In this document: piece after piece, positions 43,516-52,641 of the stretch
Layout of the letters: each line of letters begins with the position of its first letter
Numbering within the stretch: the stretch's first letter is position 1
Source of the DNA: Mesotoga sp. BH458_6_3_2_1
GTDB lineage: Bacteria > Thermotogota > Thermotogae > Petrotogales > Kosmotogaceae
NCBI RefSeq assembly: GCF_003664995.1
Contig: NZ_JFHL01000007.1
Coordinates: forward strand, 1 to 64,000
Direction: 5' to 3'
DNA length: 64,000 bases
Notes under the pieces: generated by a model
Told to the model about the DNA's origin: nothing
What the model saw: only the letters and a program-made list of their open reading frames with translations
Databases searched by the model: none
Made by a program: the position numbers and the translations under genes

Positions 43516-44982
43516 TTAGTACTTCGTTTTCTTCAGGAAAGACAATAGAAGTTCTCTTACTATTCCAAGTTCTCCTATTTTGAATAGCTTGCTCAGGCCT
43601 ACATACGTAAGAAATCCAACAAAGACTTGAACAATCAACTTGACTAGGTCTCCACCTGGCATTAGCAAACCCACAATCAATACAAGCGCTCCCATGACAA
43701 ATGAAAGAATGTACGATGGAAGAATGTCCTTAACCTGGTCTTTGATTGAGTAAGAAATCAGCTTCTTTGAGTAAACTGCATTTATGTAATAAGATATATA
43801 GGAACTTAGTACTGATCCCCACAGCAGCCCGATTATTCCTAGTCTCAGGAGGAGGACAATCACTATTATGGCAGTTGTACTTGCTTTCTTGATTATCTCA
43901 AGTTTAAGAAACAGGTCGGATCTGCCCTTCACTTGGAGTATGTTGAGATTGATAGCGTGAAGAGGGAAGAGCATCCCCGCAAAGCAAAGAATCTGGAAGT
44001 ACGGAATTGAAAGAAGCCACTTTTCTCCAAAAATGAGACTAATCAAAGGATCAGCGATCGCTGCCAGAAATACCATTAATGGAAAGTTAATGAAAGTGGA
44101 TGTTCTTATTATCTTTGAGAAACCGTTTCGAAGACGATGCTCGTCCTTTTGGATGCTACTTAACACGGGATAGCTAACGCGTTGAAGTGATGTACTCACT
44201 GCGTGTGAAGCGACTTCCTCGAGCTTCTTTCCGTTTGTGAAATAACCTAGTTCTGTTGCGGAAAAGAATCTCCCGATAATCACATAGTATATATTCACAT
44301 ATATTGTGTTCAGCAATCCGGACGCCAACAAGCGAGACCCAAATCTGAATAGCTTCTTGAATGATGTCATGCTGAAGACAAGTGAAGGCTTCCATTTGTT
44401 TGAAATAGAAAGAAGCAGGGCAACAAGAAATTGCATTGTCAATGTCCTGATTACTAAGCTCCAAACTCCCAAACCAAAATATGCAAGTGCAACGGCAACT
44501 GCACCCGACACAACTGAAGCAACGATACTAATCTTTGTCTGAGTCTTGAAATCGATTCTTCTAACCAGCATAACTCGCTGAATAATCCCAAAAGAGTTAA
44601 TGATCAGCACAAGAGACAAAACTCTGAGTATTTGAATGAGCTTAGGTTCTCTGAAAAAATCACTGATAACAGGTGCTGATAAGAAAAGTACTAAATAAAG
44701 AGCAGATGCCATTGCGAGGTTGAAATAGAAGACGGTTGAGAAATCCTCTTGCTTAGCGTCTTGCTCGCGAATCAACGCCTGACTAAAGCCGCTATCTATG
44801 AAAGTTGTTGATAGTGATATGAATATCGTAATCATCCCTATGAGCCCGAAATCTTCTGGAAGGAGCATCCTAGCAAGTATTACTTGTATAATGAATTGTA
44901 TTCCTTGATTTGCTATGAGATCAGAGAAGCTCCAGAAGAGCCCTGATGCAGCCTTTTGTCTTAGGTTAGATGACTCATTCAT
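43516..44982 (-). CDS. polysaccharide flippase (Wzx/MOP superfamily)
   Basis: The 488-residue, 12- to 14-helix membrane protein begins NLRQKAASGLFWSFSDLIANQGIQFIIQVILARMLLPEDFGLIGMITIF, the opening of the lipopolysaccharide/teuronic-acid exporter subgroup of the MOP superfamily. It would flip lipid-linked oligosaccharide units across the membrane before polymerisation. GGAG precedes the ATG. It lies about 10 kb from the sugar-nucleotide genes at 55.7 kb, separated by the replication cassette. Confidence 0.88.
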   Translation of the reverse strand: MNESSNLRQKAASGLFWSFSDLIANQGIQFIIQVILARMLLPEDFGLIGMITIFISLSTTFIDSGFSQALIREQDAKQEDFSTVFYFNLAMASALYLVLFLSAPVISDFFREPKLIQILRVLSLVLIINSFGIIQRVMLVRRIDFKTQTKISIVASVVSGAVAVALAYFGLGVWSLVIRTLTMQFLVALLLSISNKWKPSLVFSMTSFKKLFRFGSRLLASGLLNTIYVNIYYVIIGRFFSATELGYFTNGKKLEEVASHAVSTSLQRVSYPVLSSIQKDEHRLRNGFSKIIRTSTFINFPLMVFLAAIADPLISLIFGEKWLLSIPYFQILCFAGMLFPLHAINLNILQVKGRSDLFLKLEIIKKASTTAIIVIVLLLRLGIIGLLWGSVLSSYISYYINAVYSKKLISYSIKDQVKDILPSYILSFVMGALVLIVGLLMPGGDLVKLIVQVFVGFLTYVGLSKLFKIGELGIVRELLLSFLKKTKY

Positions 44983-44989
44983 TCAATTC

Positions 44990-45485
44990 TCCGTTTCACT
45001 GGATAGTAAGTTTTTTGCTTTAAGCACTGAATATAGGTTCACTATTGAGCTATACCTAACACAACAAATCATACATCCTGACTTGAACATAATTGTTACG
45101 ACATTAGCCGGTCAGTTCCAACTATTGAGGTAAGGGAGCTCCGAGAAGATCTTTTCAGAGTGATTAAACGATGTAATATTCGTCAGATGGCAGAATCCAC
45201 AATAATATCTGTTAGTGCATGAAGAGAATTACCGGTTCAGACAGCTTACCGTAGCTTCAGAAGAAAGATGGCAGGAAGATGAATTTTTCTCCCTGCCGTT
45301 AGGGTGTGTGAGTAGTGCAGTTCCAAGTTGCATCAAAAGCATAGTTGACCGTCAAAGGTCCACCGTCCGCCGAAAAGAGAGAGAAAATGGCTCATCAATG
45401 ATTCACTTTGGAAGAAGATATCATGATGCAGTTGATTGCCGTTTTCCCGGAAAGACCGATAATCGCTGAAGAGGCCGTTACCTAG
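44990..45485. other. intergenic stretch with one GTTGACCGTC motif
   Basis: The only recognisable element is GTTGACCGTCAAAGGTCCACCGTCCGCCG near 45347-45375, related to the GGACGG-ACCGTTGACGG motif in R4 and around the four-helix-bundle genes. No gene is seen. Confidence 0.4.
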
Positions 45486-45488
45486 GTA

Positions 45489-46238
45489 CTATTCTTGCTC
45501 TTCTTCCGTCAGCATCGCCCTTTCCCAGTCGAAATGAAGGACTGTTTCTCGGTTTAGGGGTTTTCCTCTGTCTCTAGAGACTATGACCCTCAGCTCTTCT
45601 TTCGGAGCATTGTCGTCATAGGAACGCTCGTGATGAAGCATGATTATCGTGTCCGCGCAGGCTGTTATCTCTTCACCGTCGTGAAAGTCCTTCTCTTGAG
45701 GAAGATTTCTTGGATTGTTCATTACCGTTCTCTTTAGCTGGCTTGCAATAACGATCGGCATTTGGAGAAACGTGGCCAACTCCTTGAACCACTTGAGTTC
45801 GCCTTCTCTCTCACGAATGAGCTGAAGGTAGTCGACAAAGCAGATATTGTATCTGAAAAAGCATTTCAGATCGTCGATAGCATATGCGACCTTGTCAATA
45901 GTCTCGCCCCACTCTCTAAGGTCTATGAAGAAGAGGGGTATGCTTCTTAACTTCTCTCTGTATCGGGAGCGCATTGCAAAATATTCGTCTTCTCCGTCCT
46001 TCATTGAATCCTTTGAATAACGATGCCTTTGAAGAAGCCTTTCTTCTAGATTGTCCCTACTTCTGTCTACGGTTGCATAGGCAGTCCTCATTCCTTTTCT
46101 CGTGAATTCATATGCCATGTTCAGCATTAGCGTAGTCTTTCCCTGAGAGGGCCTCGAACCTATTACGATAAGGTCCGTTTCTCTCATAGGTTGAAGAATA
46201 TCGTTCAGTTTCTCTATCGGCCACCTGTATTCAGACAT
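45489..46238 (-). CDS. DnaB-like helicase, C-terminal (RecA-like) domain only
   Basis: The 249-residue protein has Walker A GSRPSQGKTTL, the DnaB motif AYATVDRSRDNLEERLL, Walker B ICFVDYLQLI, a VIASQLKR motif III and ADTIIMLHHE motif IV. The N-terminal primase-binding domain of full DnaB (about 450 residues) is missing, as in some phage and plasmid helicases. GGAGGTG precedes the start. It is the last gene of the leftward replication cassette, and the loader-like and initiator-like genes lie upstream on the same strand. Confidence 0.8.
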   Translation of the reverse strand: MSEYRWPIEKLNDILQPMRETDLIVIGSRPSQGKTTLMLNMAYEFTRKGMRTAYATVDRSRDNLEERLLQRHRYSKDSMKDGEDEYFAMRSRYREKLRSIPLFFIDLREWGETIDKVAYAIDDLKCFFRYNICFVDYLQLIREREGELKWFKELATFLQMPIVIASQLKRTVMNNPRNLPQEKDFHDGEEITACADTIIMLHHERSYDDNAPKEELRVIVSRDRGKPLNRETVLHFDWERAMLTEEEQE

Positions 46239-46244
46239 TTAATT

Positions 46245-46460
46245 CACCTCCATTAGAAATAGTTGTTGGTCAACGGTTCGCCGTTCTCCGAAAGAGCGAT
46301 CAATGGCCCGACCGCTCTTATCCCCTCTCGGTGAACCGTTAACTCTCTTGGGGTAGGTCAAGATCATACGAACCTGCAGCCTCGCACCCCCAGCGATAAA
46401 CGGATCTTTGCTCTATCCAGCTTTTCTTAGAAAAGCGTGTTTTCTTTCCCTAAAGCCCTT
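46245..46460. repeat. repeat motifs in the replication cassette
   Basis: GTTGGTCAACGGTTCGCCGTTCTCCG at 46264-46289 and an R8-type stretch GGGGTAGGTCAAGATCATACGAACCTGC at 46348-46375, which recurs near 51017-51043. Confidence 0.55.
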
Positions 46461-46462
46461 AA

Positions 46463-47215
46463 TCATTCACCCGATCTCCTGGCATTTTGCTGTTCCCTCG
46501 CTCCTTTCCTGCTGTGGAAATACTTCATCGATTTCTTCGTCCATTCCATGATTTCTTCATTCACTTCGTAGATATCGTTCAGCTCCTCGGCATCTCCTAT
46601 CTCTTCCTCGTAAGCCTTTGTTATCGTTCCTCTCAGAGTCGCTTCATAGCGCCGCACATCCAGAAGAGCCGCAGCGCGAAACATCTTAATACTCTCTTCG
46701 AGCTTGTCTATCTTCTTCAGCGCTTTCGCGACGAGAAGATAATTCCCCGCCTCGAAAGGATCGAGAAGCAGCGCTCTCTGAAGCCACGCAAGGGCGTCAA
46801 GCGGTCTGTTCAGTTCGAGGTAAAGCTCACTCATTTCCCTTAAGGCATTGCGGTCATCGTTATCGTATGAGAGAGCGAGCCTGTACATCATCTCGCTCTT
46901 GTTCGGAAGGTTCAGCTTCCTGTACACTCTTGCGAGATCCTTCACGCTTCTCATATCGTCGGGCCATCTCCTGTAGCACTCCTCGAAGAGCCTTTTCGCT
47001 ATATGGAGATCACCGAAATCTTCGGCTATCCTGCCGAGCACCAGGTATTCGCTGTCATACTTGAACTCGTCCAGTGGCTCTTCTTCGAGTTCCCAGTTCG
47101 GATCTTCTTTCAATCCTATTTCCGTAATCGTCTTGAGATAAAGCTCCTTCGCCTTTTCCGTTTCTTCTAGAAACTGGTGCCTTCTTATTTCATTCAGTCT
47201 CATAATCATCATCAT
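46463..47215 (-). CDS. TPR-repeat protein
   Basis: The 250-residue, largely helical protein has tandem tetratricopeptide repeats: residues about 60-95 (YLVLGRIAEDFGDLHIAKRLFEECYRRWPDD), then AREVYRKLNLPNKSEMMYRLALSYDND-like, then YLELNRPLDALAWLQRALLLDPFEAG and LKKIDKLEESIKMFRAAALLD. TPRs bind partner proteins. The start at 47215 is preferred because the GTG at 47224 lies within the ribosome binding site AGAGGTG. It follows the XRE-TPR gene by 45 bp. The role in the cassette is unknown. Confidence 0.75.
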   Translation of the reverse strand: MMMIMRLNEIRRHQFLEETEKAKELYLKTITEIGLKEDPNWELEEEPLDEFKYDSEYLVLGRIAEDFGDLHIAKRLFEECYRRWPDDMRSVKDLARVYRKLNLPNKSEMMYRLALSYDNDDRNALREMSELYLELNRPLDALAWLQRALLLDPFEAGNYLLVAKALKKIDKLEESIKMFRAAALLDVRRYEATLRGTITKAYEEEIGDAEELNDIYEVNEEIMEWTKKSMKYFHSRKGAREQQNARRSGE

Positions 47216-47260
47216 GTTTTTCACCTCTCTTATTCCTTCTAGTCTTGAATATCACTTAGA

Positions 47261-48304
47261 TCAGATCCGAGCCTCGGTGCTCTCTTCTTCGAATTCATCA
47301 TTTAATGAGTCTTCATCCGTAAGATTATTTGAAGACGAGAGAGATTCTCTATGCCTATGGAGAATCTCTCCAAAGGAGATTCCTTCGTGGTGTCCATTCT
47401 TCCTTTCGGCTTCTAGCCTGTCGGCGTTCTTTCGTATTAACTCGACGGCTTCGATCAGATCCTCTGTCTTGGAGGAATCCCCAAGGTTGCCATATATCAC
47501 CTTCGTCGTTACGTCGGCTACTTTAGGCATCTCCATGGAGAAGTTCAGCATGATTCCGGCGAGGAAGTTCTGCCTGCTTGCAGAAGGCCTCTCCATCTTT
47601 GAGAGGACCTTGCTCAACTGGAAGTATCCAGTCGGGTCTAGAGGATGATCCCTAGTGAGTTTGTCGTACCAGAAGTAGGCCTCGGTTAGCTTTTCTTCGT
47701 TGAAGGCCATCTCTCCCAACCAGAGAGTGGCCCAGAAATGCTTCGGATCAATTTTCAGAACCCATTTGTAATCTCCCGAGGCTTCTTGGAGTCTTCCCAT
47801 AGATCTCTCTATGTCGGCCATGGAGCAAAAGCCGCAGGTTTCATCCGGGTTTTTCTCGCAGAATTTTTTCAGCATCTCCAATGCCTTTTCCCTTTCTCCG
47901 AAAAAGGCCGTCAGTCTTGCCGAGTCATACAAGGCATATCCCGAGAGCTTGTTTTCGCCTTTCATGAGTTCCAAATAGAAGGCTCTAGCCTCTTTGAATT
48001 TCATATTTCCTATGTACTTGTTTGTGATCCTTATGAGGTCTTCTTCTCTTGACTTCTTTTTTGCGGAAGAGCCTTTATCGACAACGGGATGGAGCTCGGG
48101 GTCGTCCCTCAAACCGAGAAGAAAATCGATAGAGACGTCCAGCGCCTCCGCTATCCTTAGCAGGGTGTAGTACCCCGGGAACCTTTCTCCCCTCAGGTAC
48201 GAAGTGAGTATCGAAGACCAGAGCTCAACCTTCTGAGCCAGCTCGGCTTCAGTCATATTCTTGTCTATCATTCTTTCCTTCAATCTTCTTGCGAATTCTT
48301 CCAT
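47261..48304 (-). CDS. XRE-family regulator fused to TPR repeats
   Basis: The 347-residue protein has an N-terminal helix-turn-helix (residues 1-62, MEEFARRLKERMIDKNMTEAELAQKVELWSSILTSYLRGERFPGYYTLLRIAEALDVSIDFLLGL). Three or more TPRs follow (for example KEARAFYLELMKGE, EKALEMLKKFCEKNPDE, LQEASGDYKWVLKIDPKHFWATLWLGEMAFNEEKLTEAYFWYDKL). The layout resembles peptide-sensing RRNPP-type regulators, but this is an analogy. AGGAGG precedes the ATG. It may control the cassette together with the second XRE gene at 52631. Confidence 0.78.
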   Translation of the reverse strand: MEEFARRLKERMIDKNMTEAELAQKVELWSSILTSYLRGERFPGYYTLLRIAEALDVSIDFLLGLRDDPELHPVVDKGSSAKKKSREEDLIRITNKYIGNMKFKEARAFYLELMKGENKLSGYALYDSARLTAFFGEREKALEMLKKFCEKNPDETCGFCSMADIERSMGRLQEASGDYKWVLKIDPKHFWATLWLGEMAFNEEKLTEAYFWYDKLTRDHPLDPTGYFQLSKVLSKMERPSASRQNFLAGIMLNFSMEMPKVADVTTKVIYGNLGDSSKTEDLIEAVELIRKNADRLEAERKNGHHEGISFGEILHRHRESLSSSNNLTDEDSLNDEFEEESTEARI

Positions 48305-48389
48305 GTTTTCCTCCTTTGAAATCAGTTGTAAGCATAAGAACCGCTGCAGGCTTGAAGTTTTGAAGAAAGTCGTCCTCCGTCAGCTGTCA

Positions 48390-48755
48390 TCAGTCCTCCG
48401 TTTTTTCAAGAGACTTGGAGAGTTTCCAGAGCATTCTATTAATGCTTTCAGCCTTCCTCTCGATTAGATAAAGCTGATCTCGATTCATATAGCCAAACTC
48501 AAAAGAAATCTCCATCTGAGCCACTGTCTCGTTCAACGAACCGCGCGCAAGATAGAGAAAATGATCAAACTCCTTCTTGTGTTTCCTCCCTGCTCCTTCA
48601 GCGATGTTCGACATAACTGAAATCGCAGCCCGCCTTAACTGAGCGACAAGACCAAACTTCTCATCTGAAGGAAAGGATGAAGTCAATTCATACACATCCT
48701 TCGCGAATGACTTGCTTACTTTCCAAACTTCCAGATTCTTGAAACCAAACGACAT
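48390..48755 (-). CDS. four-helix-bundle protein, copy 1
   Basis: The 121-residue member of the 'S23 ribosomal intervening sequence / four helix bundle' family shows FKNLEVWKVSKSFAKDVYELTSSFPSDEKFGLVAQLRRAAISVMSNIAEGAGRKHKKEFDHFLYLARGSLNETVAQMEISFEFGY. The IAEG-GR motif and RGSL-E are diagnostic. The start at 48755 is set by GGAGGT; the longer frame has none. The gene is bracketed by GTCCTCCG / GGACGG-ACCGTTGACGG motifs (48360-48400 and 48793-48820). Related proteins include the Avd accessory factor of diversity-generating retroelements, but no reverse transcriptase is present here. Confidence 0.85.
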   Translation of the reverse strand: MSFGFKNLEVWKVSKSFAKDVYELTSSFPSDEKFGLVAQLRRAAISVMSNIAEGAGRKHKKEFDHFLYLARGSLNETVAQMEISFEFGYMNRDQLYLIERKAESINRMLWKLSKSLEKTED

Positions 48756-48838
48756 TTCATACCTCCACAAATCTCAGTATTTTTGAAATTTGTTTTACTC
48801 CGAGGACGGTGGACCGTTGACGGATAAGGTGGTTTTCA

Positions 48839-49375
48839 TCAGCGCTCAACAGCTCCTTCGGCAGCTCTTTCGCCAGGCAAGACACCACCGAAGAGTTTCG
48901 AGAGAAGCTCATTGTTCACTTCCTCTTTCTTCCCGTTAAGCGCCTTGTCATCCTCCTTGAAATCGTATGATTCATATGCCCTTATGAACTGAGCCCTCAC
49001 TACCCTTCTTGATTCACCCGTCATGTCGCATAACTCCTGCCATCCTATTGTCCTTTTTGCGTTTTCGAGCCTTGGATCGTCGTAGAATTGCTCATCGTAG
49101 ATTCCGTATTTGTGCACGTCCTCAATGACTATCTGCCAGGCGTCTTCAGCGCTCAACGAATTCTTTGTCTCATCGAGAGCGGCCTTTCTTATCGCAGCAA
49201 TCGTCGGGGCTCTATGGGTCGTCATTACCAATCTGTGTACAGCTGCCGAGAAGGCCGTATCGGAGATGTCGGAGAGCATCTTGTACCAGAGCTCTGCCGC
49301 CGGTCTGTCGAGAGTGAATCCGGGGAAGGCCATCATCAGCACTGCCAATCCCTCAGCGAATGTGTTTCTGTCCAT
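48839..49375 (-). CDS. helicase loader-like protein (G39P-like)
   Basis: The 178-residue protein opens MDRNTFAEGLAVLMMAFPGFTLDRPAAELWYKMLSDISDTAFSAAVHRLVMTTHRAPTIAAIR. This pattern resembles phage SPP1 G39P-type helicase loader/inhibitors: a short helical N-domain recognising 'Y/W..L.D.....F..A......' and ending 'P....I'. It overlaps the initiator gene upstream by 23 bp and is followed on the same strand by the DnaB-like gene. That is the initiator-loader-helicase order of phage replication modules. The assignment rests on pattern and context. Confidence 0.6.
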   Translation of the reverse strand: MDRNTFAEGLAVLMMAFPGFTLDRPAAELWYKMLSDISDTAFSAAVHRLVMTTHRAPTIAAIRKAALDETKNSLSAEDAWQIVIEDVHKYGIYDEQFYDDPRLENAKRTIGWQELCDMTGESRRVVRAQFIRAYESYDFKEDDKALNGKKEEVNNELLSKLFGGVLPGERAAEGAVER

Positions 49376-50456
49376 CTAATCCAACTCCCACGAAGTCCCT
49401 CAGGACATCTGCCATCCTGTCGCCCCTGTTTGAGTACTTCCCCTCGAGAACCTTCTCGAAATTAGAGGGCTTCATGAGCCAGTCGAAGTCTGCCCTCCAT
49501 CTCGTGACTCTCCCCGAGAGGAACTCAGATTCCTCCACACTGTTGAAGTAGTCTTCCCAGAACTCGATCGAGGGATACTCCTTCCAGCGGGCGCGGACGT
49601 TCCTCTTTCTCGAACCCGACCATTTTGCCGATTCCTTCGGAGCAGGAAGGGAGGGACAGAGATCGATGAAAGCCTGGCGGATCTTCTCGTAAGGTACGCA
49701 GAAGTCGGCCGATCTCCTCTCCGGCGGAAATTCATCCGAAGTGGAAGATGGAGAATCGACTTCAATTTGGGCTTCGCAAGAAGAGAAAACTCTGCTTCCA
49801 TCGTCCGACTCATCTTTCGCATAAAATGTCGTCTGTTCTTCTCGACCCATTTCTTCTTCTGATTCCTCTTCAACACCAGAAAAAGTCGACAATTCACCGG
49901 AAATCGGACTCTCTCCCGTCAGTCTCACTGACGAATTACCGTTAGGTAATTGTGTACTTTTTTCTTTTGTTTTCTTTAGTTTAGTTTTGTTTATATTATT
50001 GGGATCAGTCGAGAACGTATCGGGAACGCATCGGGGATGCGTCGGGCTCTCATCGCGATCATCCGTACTTACGTCGACTGTATTCATTTCCTCTTCAGCT
50101 GAGGCTTTAGGAATATGATCCTCGGCACGCGTCGGGGTTTCCGTCGGGGACGCATCCGGTACGTGTCGGGTATCCATCGGGAACGCACAAATCGAGTATT
50201 TTCCAGGGTTGAATCTGTCGCCCGATTCATAAGTTATCAGTCCTGCCTTGCACAGTCTTCTTCTCGCTCTTGAGAGCTGTCCCTTTGTGCATCCATATAT
50301 GCTCTGAACTATCCCGTTTGGAAGAACGAAACTCTCGGGCCATCTCGCGTTGTTCGCGTAGTCAAGAACGAAGAAGTAAAGGGACGTCTCTAGAGAGTTG
50401 AACTTGTGTATCTTATTTGCTATCCAGAAGTTGTTTATTAGTTCTATGTAATTCAT
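49353..50456 (-). CDS. replication initiator-like protein (phage O / DnaD-like)
   Basis: The 367-residue protein opens MNYIELINNFWIANKIHKFNSLETSLYFFVLDYANNARWPESFVLPNGIVQSIYGCTKGQLSRARRRLCKAGLITYESGDRFNPGKYSI, a winged-helix typical of phage replication-initiation and DnaD-type proteins. A low-complexity linker (about 100-260, rich in Ser, Thr, Glu and Asp) leads to a C-terminal helical domain with KWSGSRKRNVRARWKEYPSIEFWEDYFNSVEESEFLSGR, another signature of phage replication proteins. The start at 50456 has GGAGGT. The linker DNA could hold the origin, as in lambda O, but I see no iterons I would trust. Confidence 0.78.
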   Translation of the reverse strand: MNYIELINNFWIANKIHKFNSLETSLYFFVLDYANNARWPESFVLPNGIVQSIYGCTKGQLSRARRRLCKAGLITYESGDRFNPGKYSICAFPMDTRHVPDASPTETPTRAEDHIPKASAEEEMNTVDVSTDDRDESPTHPRCVPDTFSTDPNNINKTKLKKTKEKSTQLPNGNSSVRLTGESPISGELSTFSGVEEESEEEMGREEQTTFYAKDESDDGSRVFSSCEAQIEVDSPSSTSDEFPPERRSADFCVPYEKIRQAFIDLCPSLPAPKESAKWSGSRKRNVRARWKEYPSIEFWEDYFNSVEESEFLSGRVTRWRADFDWLMKPSNFEKVLEGKYSNRGDRMADVLRDFVGVGLDGQKHIR

Positions 50457-50614
50457 ACTAAAACCTCCATTGAAATAGTTGTTCGTTGAGCGTTCACCGT
50501 TCTCCGGAAGAGCTAGATCCATTCATAGCGGCTGCTTTCACGTCTTCTCAGCAAATGGCCAAGTTTTGCCGGTGAACCTTCTCTTTGCTATCATCATCAT
50601 CGGGAGGTGTGATG

Positions 50615-50995
50615 ATGGCTTTTAGATTCAAAGATCTCGAGGTATGGAAGCTGAGCAAGGATTTAGCAAAGGATATCTACTCTGCTACCTCAACTTTTCC
50701 TGAGGAAGAGAAATTCGCATTGGTTTCTCAGCTTCGCAGAGCGGCAGTTTCCGTAATGTCCAATATTGCCGAGGGAGCCGGTCGCCAGTACAGGAAGGAA
50801 TTCATTCATTTCCTCTACATGGCCCGAGGCTCTCTCAATGAAACAGTCTCCCAGCTGGAACTCTCGTTCGAATTTGGCTATATAGACAAGGAAACTCTTG
50901 AGACTATCGAAGTGAGTGCCGAACGAATTAACCGCATGCTCTGGAAACTTTCAAAATCACTTGCTCCTTCCACCTCGGAGAACGGTCAACGGTGA
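50615..50995 (+). CDS. four-helix-bundle protein, copy 2
   Basis: The 126-residue protein shows FKDLEVWKLSKDLAKDIYSATSTFPEEEKFALVSQLRRAAVSVMSNIAEGAGRQYRKEFIHFLYMARGSLNETVSQLELSFEFGY, about 60-70 percent identical by eye to copy 1. It is on the plus strand, against the surrounding leftward operon, so it is an insertion with its own start. GGAGGT lies 6 nt before the ATG at 50615 (50612 is possible). Its 3' end runs directly into a GGAGAACGGTCAACGG repeat. Confidence 0.85.
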   Translation: MAFRFKDLEVWKLSKDLAKDIYSATSTFPEEEKFALVSQLRRAAVSVMSNIAEGAGRQYRKEFIHFLYMARGSLNETVSQLELSFEFGYIDKETLETIEVSAERINRMLWKLSKSLAPSTSENGQR

Positions 50996-50999
50996 ACCG

Positions 51000-51132
51000 C
51001 TTGCCTTTTCCTGGATCGGGGTACGTCAAGATCTTACGAACCTGCTACCAGGCAATAAACTTCGTTGCCAGCTGCTGAATCAGAAGGTAGGAAGAGACCT
51101 TACGTACCTGCTACCCCCTACCTGCAACCACG
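51000..51132. repeat. R8 repeats
   Basis: Variants of AAGATCTTACGAACCTGCTACC and CTTACGTACCTGCTACCCCCTACC occur twice here and relate to 46358 and to the GGTAGCGG elements at 53.6-54.9 kb. Confidence 0.6.
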
Positions 51133-51135
51133 CCG

Positions 51136-52566
51136 TCAGGCCTTTCTAAATCTCCTCACCGGCTTCAGTTTTTCTTTCTTCTCATATGCTTCTTCGGGAA
51201 GATAGTCGATCAGTTCGGAGAGGTTTCTGAATGTGATGAATTTGAATGGATCTGGGAGGCCTACGACGGTATCCAACGCCGCCTCTCTATCCAGAAGCCT
51301 TATCTGAGTCGGAGCCTCGTCGCTCGCGTACTCGTAGCCCTGAAGCTCGACCTTTCCTATACCTTCTCTGTCTATGAACTCATCTGCGAGCTTCTTCATC
51401 TTCTTCGCCCCTTCCTGAAAGGCGACTGTCTTCTGAAGGGTGTTCTTTAGAGAATCACTGTCGGTAATCATGAGATCCTCTCCAAGCTTCTCCATTAAGG
51501 GACAGAAGGAATGATAAAGGCAGTAAGAACAATGGTCTCCCGCTTCGGGTGAAAAATCGCTCTGAAGGATCTGGCTTATCCAGGCGTAGAGATTGATTCC
51601 GGCCTCTTCGAGGTTTTCCTTTGTAACCTCTTTAGAAATCGCGGCTCCGGCAGAAAGAGATACCCACTCTATCCTTCCTATCTCATAACCCTGTCTTGAG
51701 AGAGCCCAGGCGTAGATAAAGAGCCTCTCCCAATCGGGATCACCAAATCCTGCCTTGAAGTGGCACAAAACGAGGGGCTGGTTAACCGTCCCCGGTCCTC
51801 CGTCCTCCGAGAGACCAAGAAAAGCAGATTCAAGACTCTTTACAGCTTCTTCGGCGAACGGACGGACATCGGAAGACGCTGACTTATCATCATATTCTCC
51901 ATTTGAATTTGATTTTGATTTTACGAACCCGCTACCACTTATCCCCGACCCCGGCGCAGTGTAAAGACACTGCGCTCTTCCCCTAAAAACCACTTCCGGT
52001 TCGTCGAAGGGAATTGGATTCGAGAATCTATCCAATGCGAAAGGAATATTGAGAGCTATAACATCTTTGCTCTTGAGGAATTGAACTCCAAACTCTATCT
52101 GGATGAGATCCCTCTTAAGATTCTCTCCAAAGAGGAGAGGAGTAGGAGAATTACCTAGATAGGAATTGAACAAGGCCCTCAAGATAAGGCCGTTGTGTTT
52201 TCTTCCCTCTCCCTGCGCTTCGGGCAGTCCTTCGAAATATCGTAGATAGAACCTGTGAGGACATTCGACGAAGGACTTGAGTCTTGAATACGATAGTGGG
52301 AACGGTTGGCGGTTCTCCGTCAGTCGTTCTCCGCTTTGCAATTTGGAAGCCGATTCCGCACAGAATGCAGAGCCGGTTCTTCTCGATCCGCACTCTGTTG
52401 AAACTGATTTTCCTTCCGAAGTAATATCACTTTTACACAAAGAGTAAGCGGGATTACCAACCAACTTTCTGGAAGTGATAATATTTAGATGTTCCACGTT
52501 TGCTTTTTGTGTTGAGAGCGGGTCTCTGGCAGGGGATCCGTTCTCGTTTTTTACTGCCGGATTCAT
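51136..52566 (-). CDS. RecB/Cas4-like PD-(D/E)XK nuclease with repeat-derived insertions
   Basis: The 476-residue protein has a RecB-family core (LSYSRLKSFVECPHRFYLRYFEG near residue 90) and a C-terminal iron-sulfur cysteine set (CSYCLYHSFC, with the first Cys in ECPHRF). The core also has VLCHFKAGFGDPDWERLFIYAWAL, which aligns with the 'D-x-K...Q..iYa.al' block but shows His in place of the usual Asp. The G-x-x-D site reads GRAQ. Catalysis may be impaired. The first 85 residues or so and a segment near 210-265 are encoded by repeat-like DNA (GGTTGGCGGTTCTCCGTC near 52305; GTCCCCGGTCCTCCGTCCTCCG near 51790). GGAGGTGATC precedes the ATG at 52566. Confidence 0.72.
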   Translation of the reverse strand: MNPAVKNENGSPARDPLSTQKANVEHLNIITSRKLVGNPAYSLCKSDITSEGKSVSTECGSRRTGSAFCAESASKLQSGERLTENRQPFPLSYSRLKSFVECPHRFYLRYFEGLPEAQGEGRKHNGLILRALFNSYLGNSPTPLLFGENLKRDLIQIEFGVQFLKSKDVIALNIPFALDRFSNPIPFDEPEVVFRGRAQCLYTAPGSGISGSGFVKSKSNSNGEYDDKSASSDVRPFAEEAVKSLESAFLGLSEDGGPGTVNQPLVLCHFKAGFGDPDWERLFIYAWALSRQGYEIGRIEWVSLSAGAAISKEVTKENLEEAGINLYAWISQILQSDFSPEAGDHCSYCLYHSFCPLMEKLGEDLMITDSDSLKNTLQKTVAFQEGAKKMKKLADEFIDREGIGKVELQGYEYASDEAPTQIRLLDREAALDTVVGLPDPFKFITFRNLSELIDYLPEEAYEKKEKLKPVRRFRKA

Positions 52567-52572
52567 GGCAGA

Positions 52573-52641
52573 TCACCTCCCGGTTTCCTTGTTTGTCTTT
52601 CTCTGCGGTTGCCTCTTGATAACCCTGTTTTCATCCATCAT
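52573..52641 (-). CDS. 22-residue basic small ORF
   Basis: MMDENRVIKRQPQRKTNKETGR, starting 6 nt after AGGAGG and overlapping the end of the XRE gene. Its last codons contain the ribosome binding site of the nuclease gene, so it could act as a translational coupler. It is too short to place in a family. Confidence 0.4.
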   Translation of the reverse strand: MMDENRVIKRQPQRKTNKETGR

